This document shows, piece after piece, positions 35,800 to 46,400 of a stretch of DNA of 64,000 nucleotides. The stretch comes from Thiomonas bhubaneswarensis (GTDB lineage Bacteria > Pseudomonadota > Gammaproteobacteria > Burkholderiales > Burkholderiaceae_C). Each line of letters begins with the position of its first letter. The first letter of the stretch is position 1. The notes beneath the pieces are model-generated. The model searched no databases. It was given only the letters and a program-made list of their open reading frames with translations, and was not told where the DNA came from. The stretch spans positions 1 to 64,000 of the forward strand of contig NZ_LIPV01000007.1 of NCBI RefSeq assembly GCF_001418255.1. The letters are read 5' to 3'. The position numbers were made by a program, and so were the translations under genes.

Positions 35800-36540
35800 T
35801 CAGCTCATGTGCAGGCCACCATTGCAGCTGAACTCGGCGCCTGTGGTGAAACCGGCGTCCTCGCTGGCCAGCCACACCACGATCGAGGCGATCTCCTCGG
35901 GCGTACCCAGACGCTTGACCGGAATCGACGCCACGATCTTGTCGAGCACGTCTTGGCGGATGGCCTTGACCATGTCGGTGAGGATGTAGCCCGGCGAGAC
36001 GGTGTTGACGGTCACGCCCTTGGAGGCCACTTCCAGCGCCAGCGACATGGCAAAGCCGTGCATGCCGGCCTTGGCCGCGGCGTAATTGGTCTGACCGAAC
36101 TGGCCCTTTTCTCCGTTCACCGAAGCGATGTTGATGATGCGCCCCCAGCCCCGCTCGACCATGCCGTCAATCACCTGTTTGGTCACGTTGAACATGGAAT
36201 ACAGATTGGTGCGCAGCACCAGATCCCAGTCTTCGTAGGTCATTTTGCGCAGCACGGCATCGCGGGTGATGCCCGCGTTGTTCACCAGAATGTCCACCTG
36301 GCCGTGCTCGACGAAAACCTTCTGGAACGCGGCCTTGGTCGACTCCCAGTCGGCCACGTTGCCCTCGGAGGCGTAGACGTCGTAACCCTGCGATCGCATC
36401 GTCTCCAACCAGCCGTCCTTGCGGCTGGAATTGGGTCCGCAGCCCGCGATCACCTTGTGCCCGGCCTCGCACAGCCGTTTGCAGATGCCGGTTCCGATCC
36501 CACCCATGCCGCCCGTGACGTAGGCCACTTTCTTGCTCAT
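35800..36540 (-). CDS. phaB: Acetoacetyl-CoA reductase
   Basis: NADPH-dependent short-chain dehydrogenase making (R)-3-hydroxybutyryl-CoA for PHB. The 246 residues show the nucleotide motif TGGMGGIGTG, NNAG, a catalytic Ser in INIASVNG, and Tyr-x-x-x-Lys in NYAAAKAG. GGAG precedes ATG 36540. It lies between phaA and phaR in the canonical order. Confidence 0.96.
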   Translation of the reverse strand: MSKKVAYVTGGMGGIGTGICKRLCEAGHKVIAGCGPNSSRKDGWLETMRSQGYDVYASEGNVADWESTKAAFQKVFVEHGQVDILVNNAGITRDAVLRKMTYEDWDLVLRTNLYSMFNVTKQVIDGMVERGWGRIINIASVNGEKGQFGQTNYAAAKAGMHGFAMSLALEVASKGVTVNTVSPGYILTDMVKAIRQDVLDKIVASIPVKRLGTPEEIASIVVWLASEDAGFTTGAEFSCNGGLHMS

Positions 36541-36583
36541 GTCGTTCTCCTCGCTTTGGTTCTTGATAGGTCGATGCTCAATA

Positions 36584-37762
36584 TCACCGCTCCAGCGCCA
36601 TGGCCACGCCCATGCCGCCGCCGATGCACAGCGAGGCCAGGCCCTTCCTGGCATCACGCCGGTTCATCTCGTGCAAGAGCGTCACCAGAATGCGGCAGCC
36701 ACTGGCGCCGATCGGGTGGCCGATGGCAATCGCCCCGCCATTGACGTTGACCTTGGCCGTGTCCCAACCCATCTGTTGATTCACGGCGATGGCCTGGGCG
36801 GCGAAGGCCTCGTTGATTTCCATGAGGTCGAGTTCCTGCGGTGTCCAGCCCGCACGCGACAGGCAGCGCGTGGACGACGGCACTGGCCCCATGCCCATGT
36901 AGGCCGGATCGAGGCCCGCATTAGCATAGGCACGGATGGTCGCAAGCGGCTTGAGACCGAGTTCGGCAGCGCGTTTGGCCGACATGACCACCACGGCAGC
37001 AGCCCCATCGTTGAGGCCGGAGGCATTGCCCGCAGTGACCGTGCCCGTCTTGTCAAACGCGGGGCGCAGCCCGGCCAGGCTTTCCGCCGTCACGCCGTGA
37101 CGCACGAATTCGTCGGTGGCGAAGGCGACCGGATCGCCCTTCTTCTGCGGCAGCATCACCGGCACGATTTCATCGGCGAAGCGTCCGGCTTTCTGAGCGG
37201 CTTCGGCCTTGTTCTGGCTGGCCGCGGCGAAGGCATCCTGCATCTCGCGGGTGATGCCATATTTCTTGGCGACGTTCTCGGCCGTGGTGCCCATGTGGTA
37301 GTGGTTGAACGCATCCCAGAGGCCGTCGACGATCATGGTGTCGATCAGTTTCCAGTCGCCCATGCGCTGACCGTCGCGCGAGCCCGGCAGCACATGCGGG
37401 GAAGCGCTCATGTTCTCCTGGCCGCCGGCCACGACGATGTCGGCATCGCCGTCGCGAATCGCCTGTGCGGCCAGCATGACCGCCTTCAGGCCGGAGCCGC
37501 AGACCTTGTTGATGGTCATCGCAGGCACCATGTCGGGCAGTCCGGCCTTGATGCTGGCCTGCCGCGCCGGGTTCTGGCCACACCCGGCCTGCAAGACCTG
37601 ACCGAAGATGACTTCGGAGACCTGCCCCGGCTCCAGGCGGGCGCGAGCCACGGCCTCCTGGATGACCCGGGCGCCCAGATCGACGGCCGACGTTTTGGCG
37701 AGCGAGCCGCCGAATTTGCCGACCGCGGTACGGACGGCGGACACGATGACGATATCAGTCAT
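36584..37762 (-). CDS. phaA: Acetyl-CoA acetyltransferase (beta-ketothiolase)
   Basis: Condenses two acetyl-CoA to acetoacetyl-CoA, the first PHB step. The 392-residue thiolase shows the active-site Cys88 in [11 protein letters not shown], the GHPIGASG histidine and the C-terminal CIGGGMG cysteine. The length is typical. It follows phaC by 35 bases. Confidence 0.96.
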   Translation of the reverse strand: MTDIVIVSAVRTAVGKFGGSLAKTSAVDLGARVIQEAVARARLEPGQVSEVIFGQVLQAGCGQNPARQASIKAGLPDMVPAMTINKVCGSGLKAVMLAAQAIRDGDADIVVAGGQENMSASPHVLPGSRDGQRMGDWKLIDTMIVDGLWDAFNHYHMGTTAENVAKKYGITREMQDAFAAASQNKAEAAQKAGRFADEIVPVMLPQKKGDPVAFATDEFVRHGVTAESLAGLRPAFDKTGTVTAGNASGLNDGAAAVVVMSAKRAAELGLKPLATIRAYANAGLDPAYMGMGPVPSSTRCLSRAGWTPQELDLMEINEAFAAQAIAVNQQMGWDTAKVNVNGGAIAIGHPIGASGCRILVTLLHEMNRRDARKGLASLCIGGGMGVAMALER

Positions 37763-37797
37763 GATCGAATTCCCTTGCAGTAAAGAATCAGACGGAA

Positions 37798-39531
37798 TCA
37801 GGACCGCACCTTGACGTAGCGCCCCGGTGCCGGTTCGATGGGTTTATGGCGCGCATTGCCGGGCTTTTTGGGCGCCGCGATCTGCGGCCCGGCCTGACTG
37901 TCCAGCCATTGCGCCCAATCCGTCCACCAGCTCCCGGGGTGCTCCGAGGCAGCGTCGAGCCAGTCCTGCGCCTTCGGCGGCAGTTTGCGCTGACCTGATG
38001 GAGACGTCCAGAAGCTGCGCTTGTTGCGTTTGGCGGGGTTGATGACCCCGGCGATATGCCCGGATGCACCGAGAACGAAACGCGTCGGCCCGCTCAATAT
38101 TCGCGTGGTTTCGTAAGCCGTCTGCCAGGGAACGATATGGTCTTCGCGCGACGCGTACACATAGGTCGGCAGCTTGAGGGCCTGAAGATTCAGGGGCAAT
38201 CCGGCCACGGTGAGCGCTCCGGGTTGTCGCATCTTGTTTTCAAGGTAGGTGTTGCGCAGATACCAGGCAAACAAAGGGCCGGGCAGGTTGGTCGAGTCAG
38301 AATTCCAGTACAGCAGATCGAAAGGCGGCGGAGTCTCGCCCTTGAGGTAATTGCCGACGACATAGTTCCAGACCAGATCGTTCGGTCGCAGGCTGGAAAA
38401 GGCCGAGGCCAGTTCGCGCCCGGTCATCAGCCCGCCCTGCCCCAGCGTGGCTTCACGCATCGCCACCGAAGCCTCGTCGATATAGACGCCCAGAACCCCG
38501 GTGTCGCTGAAATCGAGCATGGTGGTGAGCAGGGTGGCGCTGTGCGCGAACGATTCGCCCCGCGTCTGCTGCACGGCCAGCGCATTGGCGAGCAAGGTGC
38601 CGCCGACACAGAATCCCAGCGTGTTGATCGAGCCGCCGCTCTTGCCCGCGGCCACATCGCGCACCACGGTCATCGCCTGAATGGCGCCATCCTGCACGTA
38701 GTCGTCCCAGGTCAGATGCCCCATGCTGGCGTCGGGGTTGCGCCACGACACGACGAAGGTGCGATGGCCCTGCTCCACCGCAAACCGCACCAGCGAGTTG
38801 TCGGGCTGAAGATCGAGGATGTAGTACTTGTTGATGAAAGGCGGGACGATGAGCAGCGGACGCGCATGGACAGTGGGCGTGAGCGGCGCGTATTCGATGA
38901 GCTGAAACAGCGCGTTCTCGAAGATCACCTGCCCCTCCGTGGTCGCTACATTGCGTCCCACCTCGAAGACCGACTCGTCGGTCTGGGTGAGACGACCCTG
39001 CTTCAGATCGCGAAGCCAGTTGTCCATCCCGGCGCGCAGGCTCTCCCCGTTCGTCTGCACGGCCTTGGCGAGCGCCTCGGGGTTGAGCGCCAGGAAATTC
39101 GAAGGCGCCGCGGCATCGACCCACTGCTGCACCGCGAATCGCAGCCTTTGCCGCGTCGGCTCGTCGGCCTGCACGCTGTCGGCCAGATCGAACAAAGCCC
39201 GCGCGCCCAGCAGATACAGCGCCGCGGTGTACCGCGACACCCGGTTCTCACCCCAGGCGCCGTGAGAGAAGCGCCGGTCTGCGTCCAACTTGGGAGCCTC
39301 TTGGCCACCATCGGACTGCAGAAGGCTGGCCCACAACTGGCGGAACTCGTCGAGGTAACGCTGCTGCAGCTTACGCAGCCGCTCCGGCTCGATCTGCACG
39401 GATGTTCCCTTGGCCGCTTCGCCCAGCAAGGCCGACCATCGCTGCGGCATCTCGGCCCAGGCTATCGAGGCAGAGCCCGGACCCGCGAATGACGGCGACG
39501 CCTCGCGGTCCATCGAAGTGGAATGTGCCAT
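37798..39531 (-). CDS. phaC: Class I polyhydroxyalkanoate synthase
   Basis: Polymerises (R)-3-hydroxyacyl-CoA on the granule surface. The 577 residues have an N-terminal PhaC domain and an alpha/beta-hydrolase domain with the modified lipase box GFCVGG at about 305-310, where Cys307 carries the chain. The His in [10 protein letters not shown] and the Asp in SREDHIVPW complete the expected triad. The open frame extends to 39762, but ATG 39531 is the reasonable start. First gene of phaCABR. Confidence 0.95.
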   Translation of the reverse strand: MAHSTSMDREASPSFAGPGSASIAWAEMPQRWSALLGEAAKGTSVQIEPERLRKLQQRYLDEFRQLWASLLQSDGGQEAPKLDADRRFSHGAWGENRVSRYTAALYLLGARALFDLADSVQADEPTRQRLRFAVQQWVDAAAPSNFLALNPEALAKAVQTNGESLRAGMDNWLRDLKQGRLTQTDESVFEVGRNVATTEGQVIFENALFQLIEYAPLTPTVHARPLLIVPPFINKYYILDLQPDNSLVRFAVEQGHRTFVVSWRNPDASMGHLTWDDYVQDGAIQAMTVVRDVAAGKSGGSINTLGFCVGGTLLANALAVQQTRGESFAHSATLLTTMLDFSDTGVLGVYIDEASVAMREATLGQGGLMTGRELASAFSSLRPNDLVWNYVVGNYLKGETPPPFDLLYWNSDSTNLPGPLFAWYLRNTYLENKMRQPGALTVAGLPLNLQALKLPTYVYASREDHIVPWQTAYETTRILSGPTRFVLGASGHIAGVINPAKRNKRSFWTSPSGQRKLPPKAQDWLDAASEHPGSWWTDWAQWLDSQAGPQIAAPKKPGNARHKPIEPAPGRYVKVRS

Positions 39532-39640
39532 GGGGAGTTGAGACGGCGGGATGTGAGATTGGCGTCTTCGGCTTGAAGACCACTGTGGCATTCTTGAACA
39601 CGCGGCAACACCTGTCAACGACGTGGGTGTGACGGCCGGT

Positions 39641-40498
39641 TCAGTCAATCCAAATGCAGCCTGCCTGCCGACCGGTGACAGGCTCGCGCCGATACGAGTA
39701 AAAGCGCTGCGCAAGGCCGAAGGTGCAAAGCCCGCCGCCCGCCACATGATCCGCACGCACACCGGCGGCGTGCAATCGAATGCGGGCGAGTTGCCAGAGG
39801 TCGGCCCACCACTTCCCGGGCGCTCCCGCCCTGAAGGCCACCGCGGCCTGCGGATGCCGACTCACGAAGGCCTCCCTCACTTCGTCACCGACCTCGAACG
39901 CCTCAGGTCCGATCGCCGGACCCAGGGCCACCTGGACCTCGGCCACATCGCATCCGGCGCCCACACAGACCGATGCGAGCGCGGCCTCCAGCACGCCCCC
40001 GGCCAGGCCTCGCCAGCCCGCGTGAGCCGCAGCGACCGCCCGCCCCTGCGGCGCCGCAAACAGCACCGGCAGACAGTCCGCCACCAGCACGGTGGCGGCG
40101 ATGCGCGGTCGGGTGGTGCACGCGGCGTCTGCCACCGGCTGCGCCACCTGCCCGTTTTCCAGATCGAGATCGGCGACCGCCACGCCATGCACTTGCTGCA
40201 GATAAAGCGGCTCGGCGCCGCCGAGCGCCTCGCGCAGCAGGCGGCGGTTTTCCGCCACGGTGGACGGGGCATCGGCCACATGGCTGCCCAGATTCATGCC
40301 CCGATCCGGTGCGGCTTCGCCCCCGCCATAGTCCCCGCGACTCAACCCGCCCATGCGACTGGTGAACACAGCCCGAACCCGCGGGTTGCCGGGCCACTCC
40401 ACCTGCACCCAGGGGGCCTGCACGAACGCAGGGTCTGACGCCCCCACAGGGGAAAGCGCTTCGGGAATGAAATCAGCCAGGATGGGCGTTTGAGTCAT
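39641..40498 (-). CDS. pgeF: Polyphenol oxidase / purine nucleosidase family protein, PgeF/YfiH
   Basis: A 285-residue multicopper-oxidase-domain-like (DUF152) protein. Metal-site motifs: QQVHG, ADCLPVLF and AHAGWRG. Family members act as laccase-like oxidases or purine nucleoside phosphorylases and in peptidoglycan editing. Position between rluD and phaC is the classic betaproteobacterial order. It ends 110 bases before phaC begins. Confidence 0.9.
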   Translation of the reverse strand: MTQTPILADFIPEALSPVGASDPAFVQAPWVQVEWPGNPRVRAVFTSRMGGLSRGDYGGGEAAPDRGMNLGSHVADAPSTVAENRRLLREALGGAEPLYLQQVHGVAVADLDLENGQVAQPVADAACTTRPRIAATVLVADCLPVLFAAPQGRAVAAAHAGWRGLAGGVLEAALASVCVGAGCDVAEVQVALGPAIGPEAFEVGDEVREAFVSRHPQAAVAFRAGAPGKWWADLWQLARIRLHAAGVRADHVAGGGLCTFGLAQRFYSYRREPVTGRQAGCIWID

Positions 40499-40516
40499 GT
40501 TCTTGTCCGGGACGAC

Positions 40517-41542
40517 TCACCAGTTGTGCGGATCGATCTCCTCCGGCTCGCCGCCACACGCCGCCCAGAAATCGGCGATGTCGTCGGGAATCGGCGCGAC
40601 ATGATCGAGCAGCTGGTCGGAGATGGGGTGGAGAAAGGCCAGGCGCGCGGCATGCAACGCCTGACGCTTCAGCGGCAGACCGGGACGCACCCGACCGCCA
40701 TAGACCGGATCGGCCACCATGTCGAACTTGGCGAACTGCAGATGTACCCGAATCTGGTGCGTTCGGCCGCTGTGCAGCTTGCAGCGCAGCGCCGTCATCG
40801 GGCCCCACTCGGTGTCCAACTCGGCCAGTGGGGTGAAATCGGTGCGCGCGGGCTTGCCGCCGTGAACGACCGCCATACGAAGCCGGTCTCGCGGGTGGCG
40901 ACCGATGGGCGCATCGACGTTGAAGGCACGCTCAACCGACCCCCACACCAGCGCGAGGTACTGCCGCTGCAGGGTGCGCGCCTGCAGCCTGCGCACCAGT
41001 TCGGTCTGCGCCTCCAGCGTGCGCGCGGTGACCATCAGCCCGCTGGTGTCCTTGTCCAGGCGGTGGACGATGCCCGCACGTGGCAGGCTGGCGGTCTCGG
41101 GATAACGCGCCAGCAGGCCGTTGAGCAAGGTGCCGCTCCAGTTGCCCGCCGCCGGGTGCACCACCATGCCGGCCGACTTGTTGAGAATAGCCAGATCGGC
41201 GTCTTCGTAAACCACGTTCAGCGGCACATCCTCGGGCGCGAACGCGGTCTCTTCAGGCAGGTCGGGCACGGTGATGCGCAGGATTTCGCCCGGCAGCGCC
41301 TTGTCCCTCACACCGGCCACGGCTGCCCCCATGCGCACCAGCCCCGCCTCGCACCACTGTTGCAGACGGCTGCGCGAATACTGGCTGAACAATGCGGCGA
41401 GCACCTTGTCGAGACGCTGCCCGGCATCGGCCTCGGGCACCACGGCCTCCAGCACCCTATCGGCGCCAGCGTCGTCTTCGTCGAGGTCGGCTTCGGGCTC
41501 TGCCGCAGTGCGTTGGGGGGAATGAGGAGAAGGAGGGGTCAT
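40517..41542 (-). CDS. rluD: 23S rRNA pseudouridine synthase RluD
   Basis: Modifies 23S rRNA helix 69. The 341 residues carry an N-terminal S4 domain (QRLDKVLAALFSQYSRSRLQQW) and a catalytic RluA-type domain with the Asp motif HRLDKDTSGL and SGRTHQIRVHLQ. The N-terminal 35 residues are acidic and Pro-rich. It is divergent from bamD, with 50-60 bases between. Confidence 0.95.
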   Translation of the reverse strand: MTPPSPHSPQRTAAEPEADLDEDDAGADRVLEAVVPEADAGQRLDKVLAALFSQYSRSRLQQWCEAGLVRMGAAVAGVRDKALPGEILRITVPDLPEETAFAPEDVPLNVVYEDADLAILNKSAGMVVHPAAGNWSGTLLNGLLARYPETASLPRAGIVHRLDKDTSGLMVTARTLEAQTELVRRLQARTLQRQYLALVWGSVERAFNVDAPIGRHPRDRLRMAVVHGGKPARTDFTPLAELDTEWGPMTALRCKLHSGRTHQIRVHLQFAKFDMVADPVYGGRVRPGLPLKRQALHAARLAFLHPISDQLLDHVAPIPDDIADFWAACGGEPEEIDPHNW

Positions 41543-41595
41543 GAGGGGCGAGCAAGGGCTCCCTATAATCTGCGAGCTTTACACCACTCAGGGTG

Positions 41596-42423
41596 ATGGA
41601 TATGCGTGTTGCGCTGTATCGTCTTTGGACGCTGCGATTGATGGGCACTGCGGCGGCGGCCGTGCTGCTTGGACTCGGGGGCTGCGCCTCCTCGCCATCG
41701 AAAGACGAAACCCTGGGCTGGTCGTCGGCCAAATTGTATGCAGAGGCCAAGGACGAGATGAACAGCGGCAACACCGAAAAAGGTGTGAAGCTGTATGAGA
41801 AGCTCGAGTCGCGCTATCCCTACGGCCTGATGGCCCAGCAGGCGCTGATCGAGATCGCCTACGGCAACTACAAGCAGGGCGAACGCGCCCAGGCGCTTGC
41901 CGCCGCCGACCGCTTTCTCAAGCTCTATCCCAACAACCCCTATACCGACTACGTGCTCTATCTGAAGGGCCTGATCAACTTCAACACCGATCAGGGCTGG
42001 TTCTCCTTCCTTTCCGATCAGAAGCTGTATGAGCGCGACCAGGCGGCGGCCAAGCAGTCGTTCGAGAGCTTCAAGGAACTCGTGACCCGCTTCCCCGAGA
42101 GCAAGTACGCGCCCGATGCCCGCCAGCGCATGCGCTACATCGTGAACTCGCTGGCCGAGTACGAAACCCATGTCGCGCTGTTCTACTACCGCCGCGGCGC
42201 CTATGTGGCCGCTGCCGATCGGGCCCAGCGCGCCATCGAGCACTACCAGGACGCCCCAGCCACCCAGCTCGCGCTGGCCATTCTGGTCGATGCCTACGGC
42301 AAACTGGGCCTGACCCAGTTGCGCGACGATGCCGAGCGCGTGCTCAAGCTCAACTATCCCAACAGCACCTACCTCACCGAAGGCCTGCCGGCGCGCAACG
42401 AGCCTTTCTGGAAGCTCTGGTAA
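41596..42423 (+). CDS. bamD: Outer membrane assembly lipoprotein BamD
   Basis: TPR lipoprotein of the BAM complex that inserts outer-membrane proteins. A signal peptide ends in the lipobox LGGC (Cys near residue 30), followed by five TPR-like repeats (AKDEMNSGNTEKGVKLYEKL onward). Of the 270-odd residues most are typical of BamD/ComL. GTG 41593, ATG 41596 and ATG 41602 are all possible starts. LspA encoded at 24926 would process it. Confidence 0.95.
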   Translation: MDMRVALYRLWTLRLMGTAAAAVLLGLGGCASSPSKDETLGWSSAKLYAEAKDEMNSGNTEKGVKLYEKLESRYPYGLMAQQALIEIAYGNYKQGERAQALAAADRFLKLYPNNPYTDYVLYLKGLINFNTDQGWFSFLSDQKLYERDQAAAKQSFESFKELVTRFPESKYAPDARQRMRYIVNSLAEYETHVALFYYRRGAYVAAADRAQRAIEHYQDAPATQLALAILVDAYGKLGLTQLRDDAERVLKLNYPNSTYLTEGLPARNEPFWKLW

Positions 42424-42444
42424 AGCTGATTGCCGGGTGCGGAC

Positions 42445-44478
42445 TCACCGCAGCTGCCGCAGAAAGTCCTGCGCCTCGGCCGTCTGCGTCACCCGCGTGA
42501 ACGGCGGCAGGCTGGCGAGCAACTGGCGACCCCAGCCAGTGGCCGTCAGGCGACGGTCACACACCACGAGCACGCCGCGATCGCTTTCGGTGCGAATCAG
42601 CCTCCCGGCACCCTGCTGCAGCGACAGCGCCGCCTGCGGCATGCTGTAGTCGGCAAATCCGCTGCGACCTTCGGCTTCGATCTGCCGCAGGCGTGCCGCG
42701 GTGAGCGGGTCGTCCGGCGGGGCGAAGGGCAGCTTGTCGATGATCACCAGGGTCAGACGATCACCGGGCAGATCCACCCCCTCCCAGAAGCTCTGGCTGC
42801 CCACCAGCACCGACTGCGGCGTGCGCGCAAATCGGTCGAGCAGGGCCGCCTTGGATTCGTCGAACTGTTCCAGCACCGTGCGGTCGGGCAGCAGCGCGCG
42901 CAGTTGCTGGGCAATCAGCTTGGCGGCCCGCAGCGTGGTGGTGAGGACGAAGGTGCCGCCACCATTGCTGGCGGCAAGCCGGGCGGCCAGCGCCGCCACG
43001 GCCTCGGAGTGGCCAGGCTGATTCGGCAAGGGCAAATCCTGCGGCACCAGCAGCCTGCCCTGTTCGGCATAGTCGAACGGGCTGGCCACGCGCAGCTCGC
43101 GGCAACGCGGCGCCACGCCTTGTTCCACCGGCGTGCAGCCGCCCTGCTCCGGGGTCAGCCCCAGCGCGGCGCGGGCGTGACGAAAGCTGCCGCCCACGCT
43201 CAAGGTCGCCGAGGTGAAAATCCACGCCTGGCTGCGCTGAGCCAGCAGCGCGGCGAACGCGGGTGCGATCGACAGCGGCGCGGCCTGCAGCCGCAGGTGG
43301 GCGCTGCCCACGTCGGCCCAGCGCACCTGTGCGGCGTCGGCACTGTCGTCATCCTCCGATGTGTCGGCCTGCCAGCGGGAGAAGGCCGCGTGAAGATCGG
43401 TGCAGCGGTCCATCAGGCGCTCGAACTCGGGCGCCGCCTCGCCGTGCGCCGACAGCACCTGCGCGGTAAGCGCCAGACGGGCCTGCAGATCGTGCATGGC
43501 CACGTCCCAACCCGGCAGATCGAGAACCTGGGGCTGACTCAGCCGCCCCGGATTTTGCGGCGCAGCCAGACGCAGATCGCGCGCGGCACGCTCCAGCGCG
43601 GCGCTGAGCGTCTGCCAGTCGGCCAGGCCCTTGGCATGCTGCAGCCCAGCGGCCAGCAGATCGCGACTGAGGTCGACGACCTGCGCCGTGCTGGTGCGCG
43701 CACCGAGAAACTGCACGCCGATTTCAGCAAGCTGATGGGCCTCGTCGAGAATGAGGGTATCGGCGGTCGGCAGGAGTTCGTTCACGCCCTCGCCTCGCAG
43801 CGCCAGGTCGGCGAAAAACAGATGATGGTTGATGATCACCACATCGCTGGCCAGAGCTTCTCGGCGGGCCTTCATCACGAAGCAGGCCTTGTAATCCGGG
43901 CAATCGGCGCCGAGGCAGTTGTCGGTGGTTGAAGTGACGAGAAAGTTGAGCGCCGAGTTTTCCTCCAGCCCCGGCAGCGCCGACAGATCGCCGCGCGCAT
44001 CGCTGCGGGCAAACTGCTCGATGCGCCGCAACTGTGCATGGGCATGACGACCGTGCACCCATTCCGCCGCTCGCTGCAGGCGGTACAGGCACACATAGTT
44101 GGAACGACCCTTGAGCACGCAGGTGCTCACCGCCGCCCCCAGCGCCCGCCGCGCGGCCGGGAGATCCTTCTGGTAGAGCTGATCCTGCAGGTTGCGGGTG
44201 GCCGTGGAAATGATCACCCGCCCGCCGTGCAGCAAGGCCGGAATCAGATAGGCCAGGGTCTTGCCTGTGCCCGTGCCAGCCTCGGCCATGAGGATGGCGC
44301 GATCGCTGATGGCGTCGGCCACGGCCATGGCCAGCGCGCGCTGGCCCTCGCGTACCGACCATTGCGGCAGCTCGGCCTGCAGCGGGCTACCCGGCGAGAA
44401 CAAAGCGTCGCAGTGCTCGGCCAGCGCCGTGACCGGCTCGGGCTGCGCCTGACTTGCAAGGGCAGGATCAGAAGTCAT
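42445..44478 (-). CDS. dinG: ATP-dependent DNA helicase, DinG/YoaA family
   Basis: A 677-residue XPD-like Fe-S helicase. Walker A AGTGTGKT at about residues 68-75, four Cys around the region from CVLKGRSNYVCLY to CLGADCPDYKAC for the Fe-S cluster, DEAH box LDEAHQL, and a C-terminal helicase motif QGAGRLIRTESD. YoaA versus DinG cannot be separated by eye. It converges on bamD with 21 bases between stops. Confidence 0.92.
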   Translation of the reverse strand: MTSDPALASQAQPEPVTALAEHCDALFSPGSPLQAELPQWSVREGQRALAMAVADAISDRAILMAEAGTGTGKTLAYLIPALLHGGRVIISTATRNLQDQLYQKDLPAARRALGAAVSTCVLKGRSNYVCLYRLQRAAEWVHGRHAHAQLRRIEQFARSDARGDLSALPGLEENSALNFLVTSTTDNCLGADCPDYKACFVMKARREALASDVVIINHHLFFADLALRGEGVNELLPTADTLILDEAHQLAEIGVQFLGARTSTAQVVDLSRDLLAAGLQHAKGLADWQTLSAALERAARDLRLAAPQNPGRLSQPQVLDLPGWDVAMHDLQARLALTAQVLSAHGEAAPEFERLMDRCTDLHAAFSRWQADTSEDDDSADAAQVRWADVGSAHLRLQAAPLSIAPAFAALLAQRSQAWIFTSATLSVGGSFRHARAALGLTPEQGGCTPVEQGVAPRCRELRVASPFDYAEQGRLLVPQDLPLPNQPGHSEAVAALAARLAASNGGGTFVLTTTLRAAKLIAQQLRALLPDRTVLEQFDESKAALLDRFARTPQSVLVGSQSFWEGVDLPGDRLTLVIIDKLPFAPPDDPLTAARLRQIEAEGRSGFADYSMPQAALSLQQGAGRLIRTESDRGVLVVCDRRLTATGWGRQLLASLPPFTRVTQTAEAQDFLRQLR

Positions 44479-44696
44479 GCGAACTTAGGAGCCTGTCGAA
44501 CTTGAGGATCGCGGGCTGCCAAGGCGAACACGCCAGGGGTGAAGCAGCCGCCCGATGCGTGGCGGCCCGCTGCGGGCGCGGGCCTGCGTGGCCCCTAGAA
44601 TCCTGTGCTAGCACCTCGTTCGTCATCCCTGCTTCCTGCATTGATTCACCACTTCATCCGATCCATCCGCTGCGCCCAGGCCCATCAGCCGATTCT

Positions 44697-45545
44697 ATGG
44701 ACCCCACCGATCACTACCCGTCGTCCCGGCTGCCGCCACTGCCCAAGCCCGTGCAGCACAAGGCAGGAACGCGCTGGCGGCTGAACGCGGCCAGCGGCCT
44801 GCACAAGGGCGATCGCCCCTATCAGCAGGATCAGCTCCGCGTCATTCCCCACCCGCGTGTGCAAGGTTGTGTGCTGGCGGTGATTGCCGACGGCATGGGC
44901 GGCAAGAGCGGAGGCCGCAAGGCCGCCGACCAGGTGATGCTCACCGCGCAGCAGTTGTTTGAGCGCTATCACCCCGATGGCGACGACCCCCATGCGCTGC
45001 TGCAGCAGATCGTGCGCGAAAGTCACAGCATGATCCGGCTCACGGCCCTGTCCACCGAGCAGGAGCCGCACTCCACCATCGCCTGCGCCCTGTTTCATGC
45101 CGACGAGGGGCGGTGCTACTGGTCGCATGTGGGCGACAGCCGCATTTATATCTTCCGCGACGGCCAGTTGCTGCTGCGCTCCAAGGACGACAGCTACGTT
45201 CAGACCCTGGTCGACAAGGGCGAGATCACCGAGGCCAAGGCGCGCACCCATCCGATGAGCAATGTGCTCACCTGCAGCCTGGGGATGTCGGAATTGCCGG
45301 TCAAGCCCGTCGAGGAAAGCCCGCTGATGCCCGGCGACGTGCTGATGCTGTGCAGCGACGGGGTCTGGCACTATTTCACCGACCAGGACCTGGAGATCGC
45401 GACCTCCAAGCTGCAGCCGCGCGAGTGCTGCCAATACCTCATCGACAAGGCCCGCACGCGCGCGGGCGGGCGCGGCGACAACCTGTCCATCATCGTCATC
45501 GAACTCATGCGCCTGCCCGCGCCGGGTGAAACCTCAGGCGGCTGA
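44697..45545 (+). CDS. PP2C-family serine/threonine phosphatase
   Basis: A 282-residue metal-dependent protein phosphatase. Motifs in order: KGDRPYQQDQ, VIADGMGGKSGG, HVGDSRIY, LCSDGVW and GRGDNLSIIVIE. It has no membrane segment. ATG 44697 is preferred over the longer open frame from 44454. No partner kinase gene is in the window, so targets are unknown. It overlaps the convergent enoyl-CoA hydratase stop by 12 bases. Confidence 0.9.
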   Translation: MDPTDHYPSSRLPPLPKPVQHKAGTRWRLNAASGLHKGDRPYQQDQLRVIPHPRVQGCVLAVIADGMGGKSGGRKAADQVMLTAQQLFERYHPDGDDPHALLQQIVRESHSMIRLTALSTEQEPHSTIACALFHADEGRCYWSHVGDSRIYIFRDGQLLLRSKDDSYVQTLVDKGEITEAKARTHPMSNVLTCSLGMSELPVKPVEESPLMPGDVLMLCSDGVWHYFTDQDLEIATSKLQPRECCQYLIDKARTRAGGRGDNLSIIVIELMRLPAPGETSGG

Positions 45546-46340
45546 CCCCACGCGCCAGCTCGGCTCGCGTTTCTCGATGAAGGCCTGCACACCCTCGAGG
45601 GCGCACTCGTCGAGCATATTGCAGGTCATGGTCTGCGCCGCGAGTTGGTAGGCCGCGTCGATGCCGGTTTCGATCTGGCGATAGAACAGTTCCTTGCCCA
45701 TGCGCACGGCAGCTGCCGGTTTGCTCAGAATGCTGCCGACCAGACGTTCGACTTCCGCGTCGAGCGCGTCAGCCGGAGCCACCCGGTTGACGAGGGCGCG
45801 CTGCAGGGCGGTCTGGGCATCGATGAAGTCGCCGGTCAGCAGCATTTCCATCGCCTGCTTGCGCGGCAGGTTGCGCGCGAGCGCCACCCCCGGCGTGGAA
45901 CAGAACAGCCCATAGTTGACCCCCGAGACGGCAAAACGCGCCTCAAGACTGGCCACGGCCAGATCGCAGCTCGCGACCAACTGGCAGCCTGCGGCGGTGG
46001 CGATGCCATGCACCTGGGCGATGACGGGCTGGGGCAGACGCATCAACCCGGTCATGACTCTGCCGCAGCGCGCAAACAGCGACTGGTAGTACGCCTGCGA
46101 GGGCTGGGCACGCATCTCCTTGAGATCATGCCCGGCGCAAAAGGCGCGCCCCGCGCCGCGCAGGATGACCACGCGGGCAGTGTCGTCCTGCATCAGGGCA
46201 TCGATCTGCGCCTGCAGCGCATCGAGCAACGCCTCGGAGAGTGCGTTGAAGGCCTGCGGGCGATTGAGCGTCAGAGTGACCACGCCGCGCGCATCGCGTT
46301 CGCGCAGAAGCACATCGGTGGGGTTGGAGGAATGGGGCAT
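45534..46340 (-). CDS. Enoyl-CoA hydratase/isomerase
   Basis: Crotonase-family enzyme of 268 residues. The oxyanion-hole motifs are GHDLKEM and the HGIATAAGCQLVASCDLAVA region. The usual second catalytic Glu is not obvious, so the substrate and exact reaction cannot be assigned. A role in fatty-acid or aromatic acyl-CoA breakdown is likely. ATG 46340 starts the family domain (MPHSSNPTDV); the frame runs to 46376. Confidence 0.85.
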   Translation of the reverse strand: MPHSSNPTDVLLRERDARGVVTLTLNRPQAFNALSEALLDALQAQIDALMQDDTARVVILRGAGRAFCAGHDLKEMRAQPSQAYYQSLFARCGRVMTGLMRLPQPVIAQVHGIATAAGCQLVASCDLAVASLEARFAVSGVNYGLFCSTPGVALARNLPRKQAMEMLLTGDFIDAQTALQRALVNRVAPADALDAEVERLVGSILSKPAAAVRMGKELFYRQIETGIDAAYQLAAQTMTCNMLDECALEGVQAFIEKREPSWRVGSAA

Positions 46341-46400
46341 GACTGTCTCCTTTTTCGACGAGCATACTGCCATCACCTGCTGATACTCATCTGACGAGGG